DNA of 64,000 nt from the NCBI RefSeq assembly GCF_020424085.1, contig NZ_CP080203.1, positions 1,550,001 through 1,614,000 on the forward strand, written 5' to 3'. Source of the DNA: Mycetocola spongiae (GTDB lineage Bacteria; Actinomycetota; Actinomycetes; Actinomycetales; Microbacteriaceae). Of the stretch, positions 18,428 through 27,315 are shown in pieces (the stretch's first letter is position 1; each line of letters starts with the position of its first letter). Below the pieces are notes generated by a model. That model was not told the origin of the DNA, searched no databases, and saw only the letters and a program-made list of their open reading frames with translations. The position numbers and the translations under genes were made by a program.

Positions 18428-18865
18428 ATGGGTATCGCCGACGGAGCCGTGGAATTACGCGCCCGGGGCTGGCGCACGCTGGCCGCGCTGCACGGCCGCA
18501 TCGAGGGTGCGCTCGAACGCGCGCTCGGCGAGGAGCTCTCCCTCTCGGTCGTGGAATATACAGTGCTCGACGCGCTCCAGCGCCAGGACGGCTGGCATAT
18601 GCGCATGCAGCAGCTCGCGCATGCGGCCGCCCTGAGCCCCAGCGCCACCACGCGCCTGGTCACCCGGCTCGAGGATCGGGGGCTCCTCACCCGCATTCTC
18701 TGCGCCGATGACCGCCGCGGAATCTATACCGAACTCACCGCCGCGGGACGCGATCTACTCGCGCGGGCGGCCCCCGTACACGAGGCCACACTGAAGCGCG
18801 TGCTCGCCGAGGCCCGCGAGGACCCCGAGGTCGCGCCGCTCGCCGAGGCGCTGGGCACGCTCTAG
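18428..18865 (+). CDS. MarR-family transcriptional regulator
   Basis: A 145-residue dimeric winged-helix regulator. Recognition helix region: HAAALSPSATTRLVTRLEDRG; wing: CADDRRGIYTELT. ATG at 18428 has AAGGAG 5 nt upstream, so a longer frame from 18329 is not used. It is divergent from the DHA1 exporter, a classical arrangement for repression of an efflux pump relieved by a ligand. It converges on the PTS EIIB gene. Confidence 0.93.
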   Translation: MGIADGAVELRARGWRTLAALHGRIEGALERALGEELSLSVVEYTVLDALQRQDGWHMRMQQLAHAAALSPSATTRLVTRLEDRGLLTRILCADDRRGIYTELTAAGRDLLARAAPVHEATLKRVLAEAREDPEVAPLAEALGTL

Positions 18866-18890
18866 CCCGGCGGCCCGCCGCGGCGCGGGG

Positions 18891-19166
18891 CTAGCCGAGC
18901 GCGCGCAGCAGCTTCTCGGAGAGCTCCTCCAGGTCAAAATAGTTATTAATCACAACCACATCGGCATAGGTTTTTCCGATCGCCGAGACCAGCTCGGGCG
19001 AGGTCAGAATCACCTGGGCATCGGCCGCGGCGGTCTGCACCGAGGCGGCATCGGAGGCCGTGACCTCGGCCTCGATGCCGAGGCGCTGCAATACCCGCTC
19101 GGCATTCACCTTGAGGATGCCGGAGGTGCCCACGCCGGCGCCACAGATTGCCACGATATGCATCAT
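18891..19166 (-). CDS. PTS EIIB component (ascorbate/galactitol-type fold)
   Basis: A 91-residue phosphocarrier with the phosphocysteine loop ICGAGVGTSG (Cys8), typical of the LicB/SgaB/GatB-like group. It would take phosphate from the adjacent EIIA and pass it to a sugar in an EIIC permease. No EIIC gene is present next to it: the pair ends here and the next gene converges. ATG at 19166 is followed by a second ATG; GAGGAG lies inside the end of the EIIA gene. Confidence 0.88.
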   Translation of the reverse strand: MMHIVAICGAGVGTSGILKVNAERVLQRLGIEAEVTASDAASVQTAAADAQVILTSPELVSAIGKTYADVVVINNYFDLEELSEKLLRALG

Positions 19167-19168
19167 GA

Positions 19169-19627
19169 TTACTCCTCGGAGGTCGCGCGGGCGCCCAGAA
19201 TCTCGCGCACGCGTTCGGGGGTGGTGGCTTCCGCGAGTGCCGGGATCGACCGGGCATCGTTAAAAACATTGGCCAGCTCGGCCACGCTCGTGACGTGTTC
19301 CTCGGCGCCGGTCACGGCCAGCCCGATCAGCACGTTCACCGGATCATTATGCGGGTGCCCGAAGTTGACAGGCTCGGAGAGCGTCACGACGCTCACGCCC
19401 GGGGAGAGCACATCCGCGCCGGGCCGGGCATGGGCAAGCGCGAGGCCCGGAGCGATCACAATATAGGCCCCGTATTCCTCCACCACCTGCACCATGCGGG
19501 CGGAGTATTCCTCGGTGGTGAACCCGGCATGGGCCAGCGCGTCCCCGGCCAGGCGCACCGCCGAGCGCCAGTCCTCGGCGGCGGCGTGCAGGCTGATGGC
19601 GGAATCGGGAAGCGGGGGCAACGGCAT
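19169..19627 (-). CDS. PTS EIIA component (fructose/mannitol/ascorbate-type)
   Basis: A 152-residue PTS_EIIA type-2 domain with the phosphohistidine motif GLALAHARPG (His66) and HPHNDPVNVLIGLAV. It should be phosphorylated by HPr and pass phosphate to EIIB, whose gene begins 2 bp downstream. TTG at 19639 is in frame, but ATG at 19627 has GAGGA 6 nt upstream. Enzyme I is encoded at 33565-35202; HPr and a matching EIIC are absent from the window, so this pair is orphan or regulatory. Confidence 0.9.
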   Translation of the reverse strand: MPLPPLPDSAISLHAAAEDWRSAVRLAGDALAHAGFTTEEYSARMVQVVEEYGAYIVIAPGLALAHARPGADVLSPGVSVVTLSEPVNFGHPHNDPVNVLIGLAVTGAEEHVTSVAELANVFNDARSIPALAEATTPERVREILGARATSEE

Positions 19628-19669
19628 TGTGATCCTCAAACGGGCTGTGTGATGCTGACGAATCGGGTG

Positions 19670-19694
19670 AGAGAACCCTGGGTTAGGGCTCTCT
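19670..19694 (-). terminator. Stem-loop downstream of add
   Basis: Ten-base arms at 19670-19679 and 19685-19694 pair with one mismatch around a 5-nt loop. It lies about 50 nt past the add stop and 43 nt before the EIIA start. There is no clear T-run, so it could also be an operator. Confidence 0.35.
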
Positions 19695-19741
19695 GTGCAA
19701 CAGGCTACCCGTTCCGACCTGGGAGTTCGGGTATATCGACG

Positions 19742-20866
19742 CTATGCGTTGGCCGCCGCATCAAATCCGGCCTTGATCTGCTCGATCAGGAACTCGCGAT
19801 CCTCGACCGGCATAAACGCTCCGGCCGCGGCGTTGAGCTGCAGGATCTCCAGATCCTCCAGGTCATAATCGAAGGCCTCGACCAGGAGGGCCAGCTCGCG
19901 CGTGAGGGTGGTGCCGCTCATCGTGCGGTTATCCACGTTGACGGTGACCTTAAAGCCGAGCTGATAGAGCATGTCAAAGGGGTGGTCGATCAGTTCCTCG
20001 CCCCAGGCCTCGATGGCGCCGGTCTGCAGGTTGGAGGAGGGGCTGAGCTCCAGGACGATCTCGCGGTCGTTGATCCAGTGCGAGAGATTGCCCATGGTCA
20101 CATAGACGTTATCGTCGTCGCTGCGCTCCACGTTGATATCCTCGGCCAGGCGCACGCCGTGGCCCAGGCGCAGGGCGCGGCCGTCAAAGAGCGCGCTCTT
20201 AATCGACTCGATGCCCGCGGCCTCTCCCGCGTGCACGGTGACGGGGAAGTATTCCTGGGCCAGATAATCAAAGGCCACGCGGTGCTTGGAGGGCAGGAAG
20301 CCGTCCTCGGCCCCGGCAATATCAAAGCCCACCACTCCGCGGTCGCGGTGGCGCACGGCGAGCTCGGCGATCTCCAGCGCGCGGTCGGCATGGCGCATCG
20401 CGGTGACCAGCTGGCCCACCTCGATATCGCGGCCGATGGCGCGGATCGCGTCGACGCCCTGCTCCAGGCCCTCCTGCACGGCCTCGACGGCCTCGTCCAG
20501 GCTCAGGCCGCGGGCCAGGTGCTGCTCGGGGGCCCAGCGCACCTCGCCGTAGATCACGCCATCGGCCGCGAGGTCCTCAACAAATTCGCGGGCCACGCGC
20601 GTGAGGCCCTCGCGGGTCTGCATCACGGCGGTGGAGAGGTCAAAGGTTTTGAGGTAGTCCACGAGGTTGCCCGCGTTGCACTGGTCGAGAAACCACTCGG
20701 CCAGGTCGGCGGCGTTATCGGCGGGGGTGTCCAGGTCGATGGCCGCGGCCAGGTCGAGGATGGTCTGCGGGCGCAGGCCACCGTCGAGGTGGTCGTGCAG
20801 GGATACCTTGGGCAGGGCGCCCAGGTCGATACCGCCGGGCAGGGTGTACTTCGCTGAATTACTCAC
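19742..20866 (-). CDS. add: Adenosine deaminase
   Basis: A 374-residue zinc hydrolase converting adenosine or deoxyadenosine to inosine forms. Motifs: HDHLDGG with zinc ligands His24 and His26, TVHAGE, RLGHGVRL, and VDNRTMSGTTLT at the position of the final catalytic Asp; the D-N-R variant is the usual actinobacterial form. GTG at 20866 sits 6 nt after TAGACT (20873-20878), so the transcript is likely leaderless. Thymidine phosphorylase upstream on the same strand makes this a nucleoside salvage pair. Confidence 0.95.
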   Translation of the reverse strand: MSNSAKYTLPGGIDLGALPKVSLHDHLDGGLRPQTILDLAAAIDLDTPADNAADLAEWFLDQCNAGNLVDYLKTFDLSTAVMQTREGLTRVAREFVEDLAADGVIYGEVRWAPEQHLARGLSLDEAVEAVQEGLEQGVDAIRAIGRDIEVGQLVTAMRHADRALEIAELAVRHRDRGVVGFDIAGAEDGFLPSKHRVAFDYLAQEYFPVTVHAGEAAGIESIKSALFDGRALRLGHGVRLAEDINVERSDDDNVYVTMGNLSHWINDREIVLELSPSSNLQTGAIEAWGEELIDHPFDMLYQLGFKVTVNVDNRTMSGTTLTRELALLVEAFDYDLEDLEILQLNAAAGAFMPVEDREFLIEQIKAGFDAAANA

Positions 20867-20949
20867 GTAATTAGTCTAGTGCGCGACACGCCCGTGATGG
20901 CGGTAAATTAACTCATTCGACAGGGTGTGCACGCGCGCCCCGCGCGGCG

Positions 20950-22251
20950 TCAGGCGAGGCGCTCGGCGATCAGCGGTTCCGCGCGATAATTGGTGCCCAC
21001 GGGGGAAATATCCCAGGCATTCTGCAGGGCCTCAAGCGCCGCGGGGAAACGATCCTCCGAGCGCGCGGACAGCGTGAACAGGAGATCCCCCGTGCGCACG
21101 GCATCCCCGGGCTTGGCCGCGAGGTCGATTCCCACATCGTGCAGCACCGGATCCTGGGCGCGGGCCCGGCCCGCGCCCAGCCTCCACGCGGCCAGGCCAA
21201 AGGCCAGCGCGTCCTGGCGGGTGAGGATGCCATCGCGCGCCGCACGCACCTCGTGGCGCTCGGGCGCGCGGGCCAGCGGCGCATCGGGATCGCCGCCCTG
21301 CGCGCGCACCGCGCGCCGCCAGCGGTCCATCGCGCGGCCGTCATCCAGCGCGGCGGCCACGTCCTCGCCATCGCGCCCGGCCGCCGAGAGCATCTCCCGG
21401 GCCAGTTCCAGCACCAGCTCGCGCACATCCGCGGGGCCGCCCCCGGCCAGGACCTCCACCGCCTCGCGCACCTCATTGGCATTGCCGATGGCCAGGCCCA
21501 GCGGGGAGTCCATCCGGGTCAGTAGCGCGCGCGTGCTCACGCCCGCGTCGGTTCCCAGCTCCACCATCGTGCGGGCCAGCTCGCGCGCATCCGCGCGTCC
21601 CACCATAAACGCGCCCGCGCCAAATTTTACGTCGAGCACCAGTGCGCCGGTGCCCTCCGCGATCTTCTTGGACATGATGCTTGAGGCGATCAGCGGGATC
21701 GAGCGCACGGTTCCCGTGGCATCGCGCAGCCGGTAGAGCTCGCGATCGGCGGGGGCCAGCTCCGCGGTCGCGGCGCAGACCACGCCGCCAACCTCGCGCA
21801 GCGCCGCAAACATCTCCTCGCGGGTCAGATCCGCGCGCCAGCCGGGAATCGCTTCGAGCTTATCCAGGGTGCCGCCGGTATGCCCCAGGCCGCGGCCGGA
21901 GAGCTGGGGCACCGCCACGCCAAAGCTCGCCACGAGCGGCATCAGGGGCAGCGTGGTTTTATCGCCCACGCCGCCCGTGGAGTGTTTATCGGTGGTGGGT
22001 TTTCCGAGGCCGGAGAAGTCCAGCCGCTCCCCCGAGTCCACCATCGCGAGGGTCAGATCGCGGATCTCGCGGCGGTCGCAGCCGTTAAGCAGGATCGCCA
22101 TCGCGAGCGCCGACATCTGTTCGGGTGCCACATAGCCGCGCGTGAACGCGTCCACGACCCAGCGAATCTGTTCGCCGGAGAGCACCCCGCCCTCGCGCTT
22201 TATGCCGATAATATCCACGGCCGCAAAGGGCTCGTTCCGGTTCTGCGACAT
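20950..22251 (-). CDS. deoA: Thymidine/pyrimidine-nucleoside phosphorylase
   Basis: A 433-residue enzyme that splits thymidine or uridine with phosphate into base and (deoxy)ribose 1-phosphate. The family signature SGRGLGHTGGTLDKLE is present, with KHSTGGVGDK as the phosphate-binding loop and the C-terminal PYNP domain near 345-415. ATG at 22251 has GGGAGGGG upstream. It lies 21 bp after the manC-like gene and 83 bp before add. Confidence 0.94.
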   Translation of the reverse strand: MSQNRNEPFAAVDIIGIKREGGVLSGEQIRWVVDAFTRGYVAPEQMSALAMAILLNGCDRREIRDLTLAMVDSGERLDFSGLGKPTTDKHSTGGVGDKTTLPLMPLVASFGVAVPQLSGRGLGHTGGTLDKLEAIPGWRADLTREEMFAALREVGGVVCAATAELAPADRELYRLRDATGTVRSIPLIASSIMSKKIAEGTGALVLDVKFGAGAFMVGRADARELARTMVELGTDAGVSTRALLTRMDSPLGLAIGNANEVREAVEVLAGGGPADVRELVLELAREMLSAAGRDGEDVAAALDDGRAMDRWRRAVRAQGGDPDAPLARAPERHEVRAARDGILTRQDALAFGLAAWRLGAGRARAQDPVLHDVGIDLAAKPGDAVRTGDLLFTLSARSEDRFPAALEALQNAWDISPVGTNYRAEPLIAERLA

Positions 22252-22272
22252 GGGGTCCCCTCCCGAAGGTAT

Positions 22273-23388
22273 TTAGAGTAGGTCGTTACGTCCCGAGATT
22301 TTCAGCGCGTCCACCACGCTTTTTACGCGCTGGGCATTCTCGCTTGTGGTCACCAGCAGGGCATCCTCGGTATCCACCACCACGATGTTTTTTACGCCGA
22401 TCAGGCTGATCACGCGGCCGGTTTCGCTCACAACGATTCCGCTCGAGGAATCGGCCAGCACGCGGGCATTCTCGCCGAGGATCGCGAGGTCCCCGGAGTT
22501 GCCATTGGTATTCAGCTTCGCGAGCGAGGCAAAATCTCCCACATCGTCCCATTTAAACTCGCCGGGGATCACCGCGAGGCGGCCCGCGGCGGCGGCGGGC
22601 TCGGCCACCGAATAATCGATCGCGATCTTTTTGAGCGTGGGCCAGAGCCGGTCCACGGCGGGGCCCCGGGTAGCGGCATCGTCCCAGGCGGCCGCGAGCT
22701 CCAGGAGGGTATCGCGCAGCTCGGGCTGATTGCGGCCCAGTTCCTCCAGCAGCACATCCGCGCGGGTGATGAACATTCCGGCGTTCCAGAGGTAGCCGCC
22801 ATCGCTCAGATAGCCCTGCGCGGTGGCCAGATCGGGCTTTTCCACAAAGCACTCCACGCCGAGGGCGCTGCCGGCGCCGGCGATATCCAGCGCCCCGGAG
22901 GACTTGATATAGCCAAAGCCCACGGCGGGTTCGGTGGGGGTGATACCGATCGTGGCGATGAAGCCGGCATCGGCGGCCAGCACGGCCTCGTTTACAGCGG
23001 CGCGGAACAGCCGGTCGCCCGAGATCACGTGGTCGGCGGCGAAGGAGCCGATGATCACATCGGGGTCGCGGCGCACGAGGATCGCGGCGGCCAGGCCGAT
23101 GGCCACCGAGGAATCGCGCGGGTCTGCCTCGAGCACAATATTGCTATCGGCCAGCCCCGGGAGCTGCTTTTCCACGGCGGCGCGGTGCGCGCGGCCGGTG
23201 ACCACCATGATTTTTTGGTCACCCGCGATCGGCGCGAGCCGATCCCAGGTGGCGCGCAGCAGGGTGCTGCCCGATCCGGTCAGGTCGTGCAAAAACTTGG
23301 GAGCGTCGGCCCGGGAGAGCGGCCACAGACGGGACCCCACTCCCCCGGCCGGAATAACGCTATAGAAACGATCTAGTGCGGATCTCAT
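22273..23388 (-). CDS. manC: Mannose-1-phosphate guanylyltransferase
   Basis: A 371-residue nucleotidyltransferase making GDP-mannose from GTP and mannose 1-phosphate, for glycan and lipoglycan synthesis. The pyrophosphorylase motif PAGGVGSRLWPLSR and APKF are at the N-terminus, with FVEKP and WNAGMF further on and PGEFKWDDVGD near 270. There is no C-terminal isomerase domain, so it is the monofunctional type. The open frame reaches 23493, but ATG at 23388 matches the family start. It may work with the phosphohexomutase at 15414. Confidence 0.93.
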   Translation of the reverse strand: MRSALDRFYSVIPAGGVGSRLWPLSRADAPKFLHDLTGSGSTLLRATWDRLAPIAGDQKIMVVTGRAHRAAVEKQLPGLADSNIVLEADPRDSSVAIGLAAAILVRRDPDVIIGSFAADHVISGDRLFRAAVNEAVLAADAGFIATIGITPTEPAVGFGYIKSSGALDIAGAGSALGVECFVEKPDLATAQGYLSDGGYLWNAGMFITRADVLLEELGRNQPELRDTLLELAAAWDDAATRGPAVDRLWPTLKKIAIDYSVAEPAAAAGRLAVIPGEFKWDDVGDFASLAKLNTNGNSGDLAILGENARVLADSSSGIVVSETGRVISLIGVKNIVVVDTEDALLVTTSENAQRVKSVVDALKISGRNDLL

Positions 23389-23493
23389 GGGCCCTAGCTT
23401 AACCGGCGGCCCGGGCAATCGCCGGAGCGGCGGGCCGCCCGGGGCCAAGAACACCCGTTTTCCGCGGAAATCCGGCCACGCAAAACCCGACAA

Positions 23494-23555
23494 CTAAGGG
23501 TCGCCTTAGCTGTAACCGACGCACTGTCGGCCTACAATTAGGCACTAGCGCCTAA
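23494..23555 (+). promoter_or_regulatory. Putative sdh promoter bracketed by two palindromes
   Basis: TACAAT at 23533-23538 is a good -10 box, with TGTAAC at 23511-23516 as a possible -35 (16-bp spacer). A perfect inverted repeat CTAAGGGTCGCCTTAG (23494-23509) lies at the upstream edge, and TTAGGCACTAGCGCCTAA (23538-23555; one mismatch) begins at the last base of the -10. Their centres are 45 bp apart. The placement suits a repressor; identity unknown. Confidence 0.55.
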
Positions 23556-23615
23556 AAGACGCACGGCGGCCCGTGTGGCAGCCGTATTGAGGCTTCAAAA
23601 ATGGGAGGGCCGTTC

Positions 23616-24035
23616 GTGTCAGTGCAGACTGCAGGGACTCCGCCGAAGGCAAATAAAAAGGCACCTCGACCCGCGGGTACTCTGTACCGGGGTCGCGAGG
23701 GAATGTGGTCGTGGGTACTGCACCGAATTACCGGTGTGGCTATCTTCTTCTTCCTCCTCGTACACGTGCTGGACACTGCCCTGGTGCGAGTATCGCCGGA
23801 GGCGTATAACGCCGTCATCGGAACGTATCAGACGCCGATCATGGGTCTGGGCGAGGTGGGCCTCGTGGGCGCCATCGTTTTCCACGCGTTTAACGGTATC
23901 CGCATCATCCTCGTGGACTTCTGGTCCAAGGGAACGCGCTATCAGAAGCTGATGTTCTGGGTCGTGATCGCCCTCTGGGTCATCACGATGCTCGCCTTTG
24001 TGCCGCGGCACCTGATCAACGTGTTCAGTCACTAG
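23616..24035 (+). CDS. sdhC: Succinate dehydrogenase cytochrome b subunit
   Basis: A 139-residue membrane anchor of complex II with three hydrophobic helices. WSWVLHRITGV and FHAFNGIRIILVDF (probable haem-ligand histidine) are family signatures. GTG at 23616 is preferred over ATG at 23601 because GGGAGG lies about 7 nt before it. First gene of sdhCDAB. Confidence 0.94.
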   Translation: MSVQTAGTPPKANKKAPRPAGTLYRGREGMWSWVLHRITGVAIFFFLLVHVLDTALVRVSPEAYNAVIGTYQTPIMGLGEVGLVGAIVFHAFNGIRIILVDFWSKGTRYQKLMFWVVIALWVITMLAFVPRHLINVFSH

Positions 24036-24051
24036 AACGGGGAGCTTCATT

Positions 24052-24492
24052 ATGACTTCAACAGCACTCCAGGCCCCCCGCAGCGCGCGCGGCCGCTCCA
24101 CCGGTGTTAACTGGGAAAAATGGGGCTGGCTCTATATGCGAGTCTCCGGCGTTATCCTCGTGGTCCTGATCTTCGGTCACCTCTTTGTGAACCTGTGGTC
24201 GGGCACCGGCGTCAGCGCCATCAACTTTGGTTTTGTGGCCGGTAAGTGGGCCGAGCCGTTCTGGCAGTGGTGGGATGTGGCCATGCTCTGGCTCGCCCTG
24301 ATCCACGGCGGCAACGGCATGCGCACGATCGTGAACGACTACGCCCGGGGCAAGACCACGCGCGGCGTCCTCAAGGTGGCCATCCTGGCCGCCGTCGCCA
24401 TCCTCATCATCCTGGGTACCCTCGTGGTATTCACGTTTGATCCCTGCCCGACCGGTGGCCCGGCCGAGCTTCTCCCGTCGTTCTGCAAATAG
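24052..24492 (+). CDS. sdhD: Succinate dehydrogenase hydrophobic membrane anchor
   Basis: A 146-residue subunit with three membrane helices (about 29-50, 70-93, 107-130). FGHLFVNLW and [16 protein letters not shown] carry the conserved histidines expected for haem or quinone contact. Begins 16 bp after sdhC with a GGGGAG site upstream. Confidence 0.94.
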   Translation: MTSTALQAPRSARGRSTGVNWEKWGWLYMRVSGVILVVLIFGHLFVNLWSGTGVSAINFGFVAGKWAEPFWQWWDVAMLWLALIHGGNGMRTIVNDYARGKTTRGVLKVAILAAVAILIILGTLVVFTFDPCPTGGPAELLPSFCK

Positions 24493-24512
24493 TTTCAACA
24501 TTGGATACATCA

Positions 24513-26315
24513 GTGACTAACGAGAACTCAGACTCCACGATCATCGACGGTGTGCACTATCACCAGTTCGACATCGTCATCATCGGTGCCGGTGGCGCCG
24601 GTATGCGTGCCGCGATCGAGGCCGGTCCCGGCGCCAAGACCGCCGTTATCTCCAAGCTCTATCCCACGCGCTCCCACACCGGTGCGGCCCAGGGCGGCAT
24701 GGCCGCCGCCCTCGCCAACGTCGAGGAGGACTCCTGGGAGTGGCACACGTTTGACACCGTGAAGGGTGGCGACTACCTGGTAGACCAGGATGCCGCCGAG
24801 ATCCTCGCGAAGGAGGCCATCGACGCGGTCATCGACCTCGAAAACATGGGCCTTCCGTTCAACCGTACGCCCGAGGGCAAGATCGATCAGCGCCGCTTCG
24901 GTGGCCATACCCGCGATCACGGTAAGGCCCCGGTTCGCCGCGCCTGCTATGCCGCCGACCGCACCGGGCACATGATCCTGCAGACGCTGTATCAGAACTG
25001 CGTGAAGCACGGCATCAACTTCTTTAACGAGTTCTATGTGCTGGACCTGATCATGACCGAGGTGGACGGCGTTAAGCAGCCCTCCGGCGTTGTGGCCTAT
25101 GACCTGTCCACGGGTGAGCTGCACGTCTTCCAGGCCAAGGCGATGATCTTCGCCACCGGTGGTTTTGGAAAGATCTATAAGACCACCTCCAACGCCCACA
25201 CCCTCACGGGTGACGGCGTGGGAATCATCTGGCGCAAGGGCCTCCCGCTGGAGGACATGGAGTTCTTCCAGTTCCACCCGACCGGCCTGGCCGGCCTGGG
25301 AATCCTCCTCACCGAGGGTGCCCGCGGCGAGGGAGCCATCCTGCGTAATGCCTCGGGTGAGCGCTTCATGGAGCGCTATGCCCCCACCATTAAGGACCTC
25401 GCACCGCGCGATATCGTCGCACGCTGCATGGTTCAGGAGGTGGCCGAGGGCCGCGGCGCCGGACCCCATAAGGACTATGTCTACCTGGACTGCACACACC
25501 TCGGTGCCGAGGTGCTGGAGACCAAGCTGCCCGATATCACCGAGTTTGCGCGCACCTATCTGGGCGTGGACCCCGTGGTTGAGCCCGTCCCCGTGATGCC
25601 CACCGCTCATTATGCGATGGGTGGCATCCCGACCAACGTGAACGCCGAGGTCCTGCGCGATAACACCACCGTCATCCCCGGCCTCTATGCCGCGGGTGAG
25701 TGTGCGTGTGTCTCGGTGCACGGCTCCAACCGCCTGGGCACCAACTCGCTGCTGGATATCAACGTTTTTGGTAAGCGCGCCGGCAATAACGCCGTCGAGT
25801 ATGTCAAGACCGCCGAGTTTGTCCCGCTGCCCGAGGATCCCGCCAAGGAGGTGCGCGAGCTCATCGAGCACGTGCGCAGCAACGACGGCTCCGAGCGCAT
25901 CGCCGACCTGCGTCGCGAGCTCCAGGAGCACATGGACCGCAGCGCACAGGTATTCCGTACCGATGAGTCGCTGGCCGAGGTCACGCAGACCATCCACACG
26001 CTGCGCGAGCGCTATAAAAACATCGGTGTGCAGGATAAGGGCAAGCGGTTTAACACCGACCTGCTTGAGGCCATCGAGCTCGGCTTCCTGCTGGACCTCG
26101 CCGAGGTTGTTGTCTTCTCCGCCCGGAACCGTAAGGAGAGCCGCGGCGGCCACATGCGCGACGACTATCCGAACCGTGACGACGAAAACTATATGAAGCA
26201 CACCATGGCGTATCTCACGGGTGACCCGCACTCCGCCGACGCCGGTGACCACATCACGCTGGACTGGAAGCCCGTGGTTGTCACGCGTTACCAGCCCATG
26301 GAGAGGAAGTACTAA
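24513..26315 (+). CDS. sdhA: Succinate dehydrogenase flavoprotein subunit
   Basis: A 600-residue FAD subunit oxidising succinate to fumarate. FAD-binding [12 protein letters not shown], the covalent flavin histidine in [10 protein letters not shown] (His55), the active-site region HPTGL and FMERYAP, and the C-terminal cap with [16 protein letters not shown] are all in place. TTG at 24501 and GTG at 24513 are both possible starts; GTG is preferred, with GGA about 9 nt upstream. Confidence 0.96.
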   Translation: MTNENSDSTIIDGVHYHQFDIVIIGAGGAGMRAAIEAGPGAKTAVISKLYPTRSHTGAAQGGMAAALANVEEDSWEWHTFDTVKGGDYLVDQDAAEILAKEAIDAVIDLENMGLPFNRTPEGKIDQRRFGGHTRDHGKAPVRRACYAADRTGHMILQTLYQNCVKHGINFFNEFYVLDLIMTEVDGVKQPSGVVAYDLSTGELHVFQAKAMIFATGGFGKIYKTTSNAHTLTGDGVGIIWRKGLPLEDMEFFQFHPTGLAGLGILLTEGARGEGAILRNASGERFMERYAPTIKDLAPRDIVARCMVQEVAEGRGAGPHKDYVYLDCTHLGAEVLETKLPDITEFARTYLGVDPVVEPVPVMPTAHYAMGGIPTNVNAEVLRDNTTVIPGLYAAGECACVSVHGSNRLGTNSLLDINVFGKRAGNNAVEYVKTAEFVPLPEDPAKEVRELIEHVRSNDGSERIADLRRELQEHMDRSAQVFRTDESLAEVTQTIHTLRERYKNIGVQDKGKRFNTDLLEAIELGFLLDLAEVVVFSARNRKESRGGHMRDDYPNRDDENYMKHTMAYLTGDPHSADAGDHITLDWKPVVVTRYQPMERKY

Positions 26316-26317
26316 TC

Positions 26318-27079
26318 ATGGCTACCGCTGCCTCCGCCGTCGCCACCCCGGATTCCGACGCGATTCCGTCCTTCACCGTGACCCTCATCATCCGCCGGTT
26401 CAACCCCGAGGTGGACGATGAGCCGCGCTGGGAGGACTTCGATGTGGAGCTCTACGGCACCGACCGGGTGCTCGACGCGCTGCATAAGATCAAGTGGGAG
26501 CAGGACGGCACGCTCACGTTCCGTCGCTCCTGCGCCCACGGCATCTGTGGTTCGGATGCCATGCGCATCAACGGCCGCAACCGCCTGGCCTGCAAGACGC
26601 TGATCAAGGACCTCGATATTTCGAAGCCGATCTATGTTGAGGCCATTAAGGGTCTGCCCCTCGAGAAGGACCTGATCGTGGACATGGAGCCGTTCTTCGA
26701 GTCCTTCCGCGAGGTTCAGCCGTTCCTGCAGGCCTCCTCGGCCCCGGGTGCGGGCAAGGAGCGCGTGCAGTCGGTGGCCGACCGCGCCCGCTTCGACGAC
26801 ACCACCAAGTGCATCCTGTGCGCAGCGTGTACCTCGTCCTGCCCCGTGTTCTGGACCGATGGCCAGTACTTCGGCCCGGCCGCAATTGTCAACGCCCACC
26901 GCTTCATCTTTGATAGCCGCGACGACCAGGCCAAGGTGCGCCTGGACATCCTCAACGATAAGGAGGGTGTGTGGCGCTGCCGCACCACCTTCAACTGCTC
27001 CGAGGCCTGCCCCCGTGGCATCCAGGTCACGCAGGCGATCGCCGAGGTCAAGTCGGCAATCATGCGCGGCAAGCCCTAA
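26318..27079 (+). CDS. sdhB: Succinate dehydrogenase iron-sulfur subunit
   Basis: A 253-residue Fe-S subunit passing electrons from FAD to quinone. [2Fe-2S] ligands are in SCAHGICGSD...LAC (Cys72, Cys77, Asp80 position, Cys92); the later clusters use CILCAACTSSCP and CSEACPRGI. Starts 2 bp after sdhA. A strong hairpin terminator follows. Confidence 0.96.
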   Translation: MATAASAVATPDSDAIPSFTVTLIIRRFNPEVDDEPRWEDFDVELYGTDRVLDALHKIKWEQDGTLTFRRSCAHGICGSDAMRINGRNRLACKTLIKDLDISKPIYVEAIKGLPLEKDLIVDMEPFFESFREVQPFLQASSAPGAGKERVQSVADRARFDDTTKCILCAACTSSCPVFWTDGQYFGPAAIVNAHRFIFDSRDDQAKVRLDILNDKEGVWRCRTTFNCSEACPRGIQVTQAIAEVKSAIMRGKP

Positions 27080-27093
27080 CGCTCGCCGTCTCG

Positions 27094-27136
27094 ACGCCCG
27101 TTTCCCCGCGAAGTTTTGCGGGGAGGCGGGCGTTTT
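27094..27136 (+). terminator. Intrinsic terminator of sdhCDAB
   Basis: Two stacked stems pair ACGCCCG (27094-27100) with CGGGCGT (27127-27133) and CCCCGC (27104-27109) with GCGGGG (27118-27123), followed by TTT, 15 nt after the sdhB stop. Confidence 0.85.
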
Positions 27137-27214
27137 GCGTGCCGCGGGTACGCCGCGGGTCGGCGCCGACCCGAGCCTGAAGATTTTCTGGGAACTTTTT
27201 CAGGAAACCTCCGC

Positions 27215-27315
27215 TAATATCGGTCCCATAATGGATGATATTCCTTCTCATAGTCCCAGGCTCCTTCCGCCCCTGACCGCGCATGCGGCCACCGCCCGGA
27301 AGGAGCGCCTCCCCC
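27215..27315 (+). promoter_or_regulatory. Structured leader of the CNNM operon that can sequester the SD
   Basis: TAATAT at 27215-27220 may be a -10 box. In the leader, 27260-27269 (GCTCCTTCCG) is fully complementary to 27297-27306 (CGGAAGGAGC), and the latter contains the AAGGAG ribosome-binding site of the ATG at 27316. A small hairpin (CCGC/GCGG, 27277-27288) lies in the loop. Formation of the 10-bp stem would block translation. No known riboswitch consensus was recognised. Confidence 0.55.

Noticed and set aside
23389-23493. 35-residue N-terminal extension of the mannose-1-phosphate guanylyltransferase
   Set aside because: The extension is not family-like; the conserved enzyme begins at ATG 23388.
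23538-23555. Canonical DtxR/IdeR iron box upstream of sdhC
   Set aside because: Arms TTAGG and CCTAA are right, but the spacer is 8 rather than 9 and the core does not match; kept only as an unassigned palindrome.
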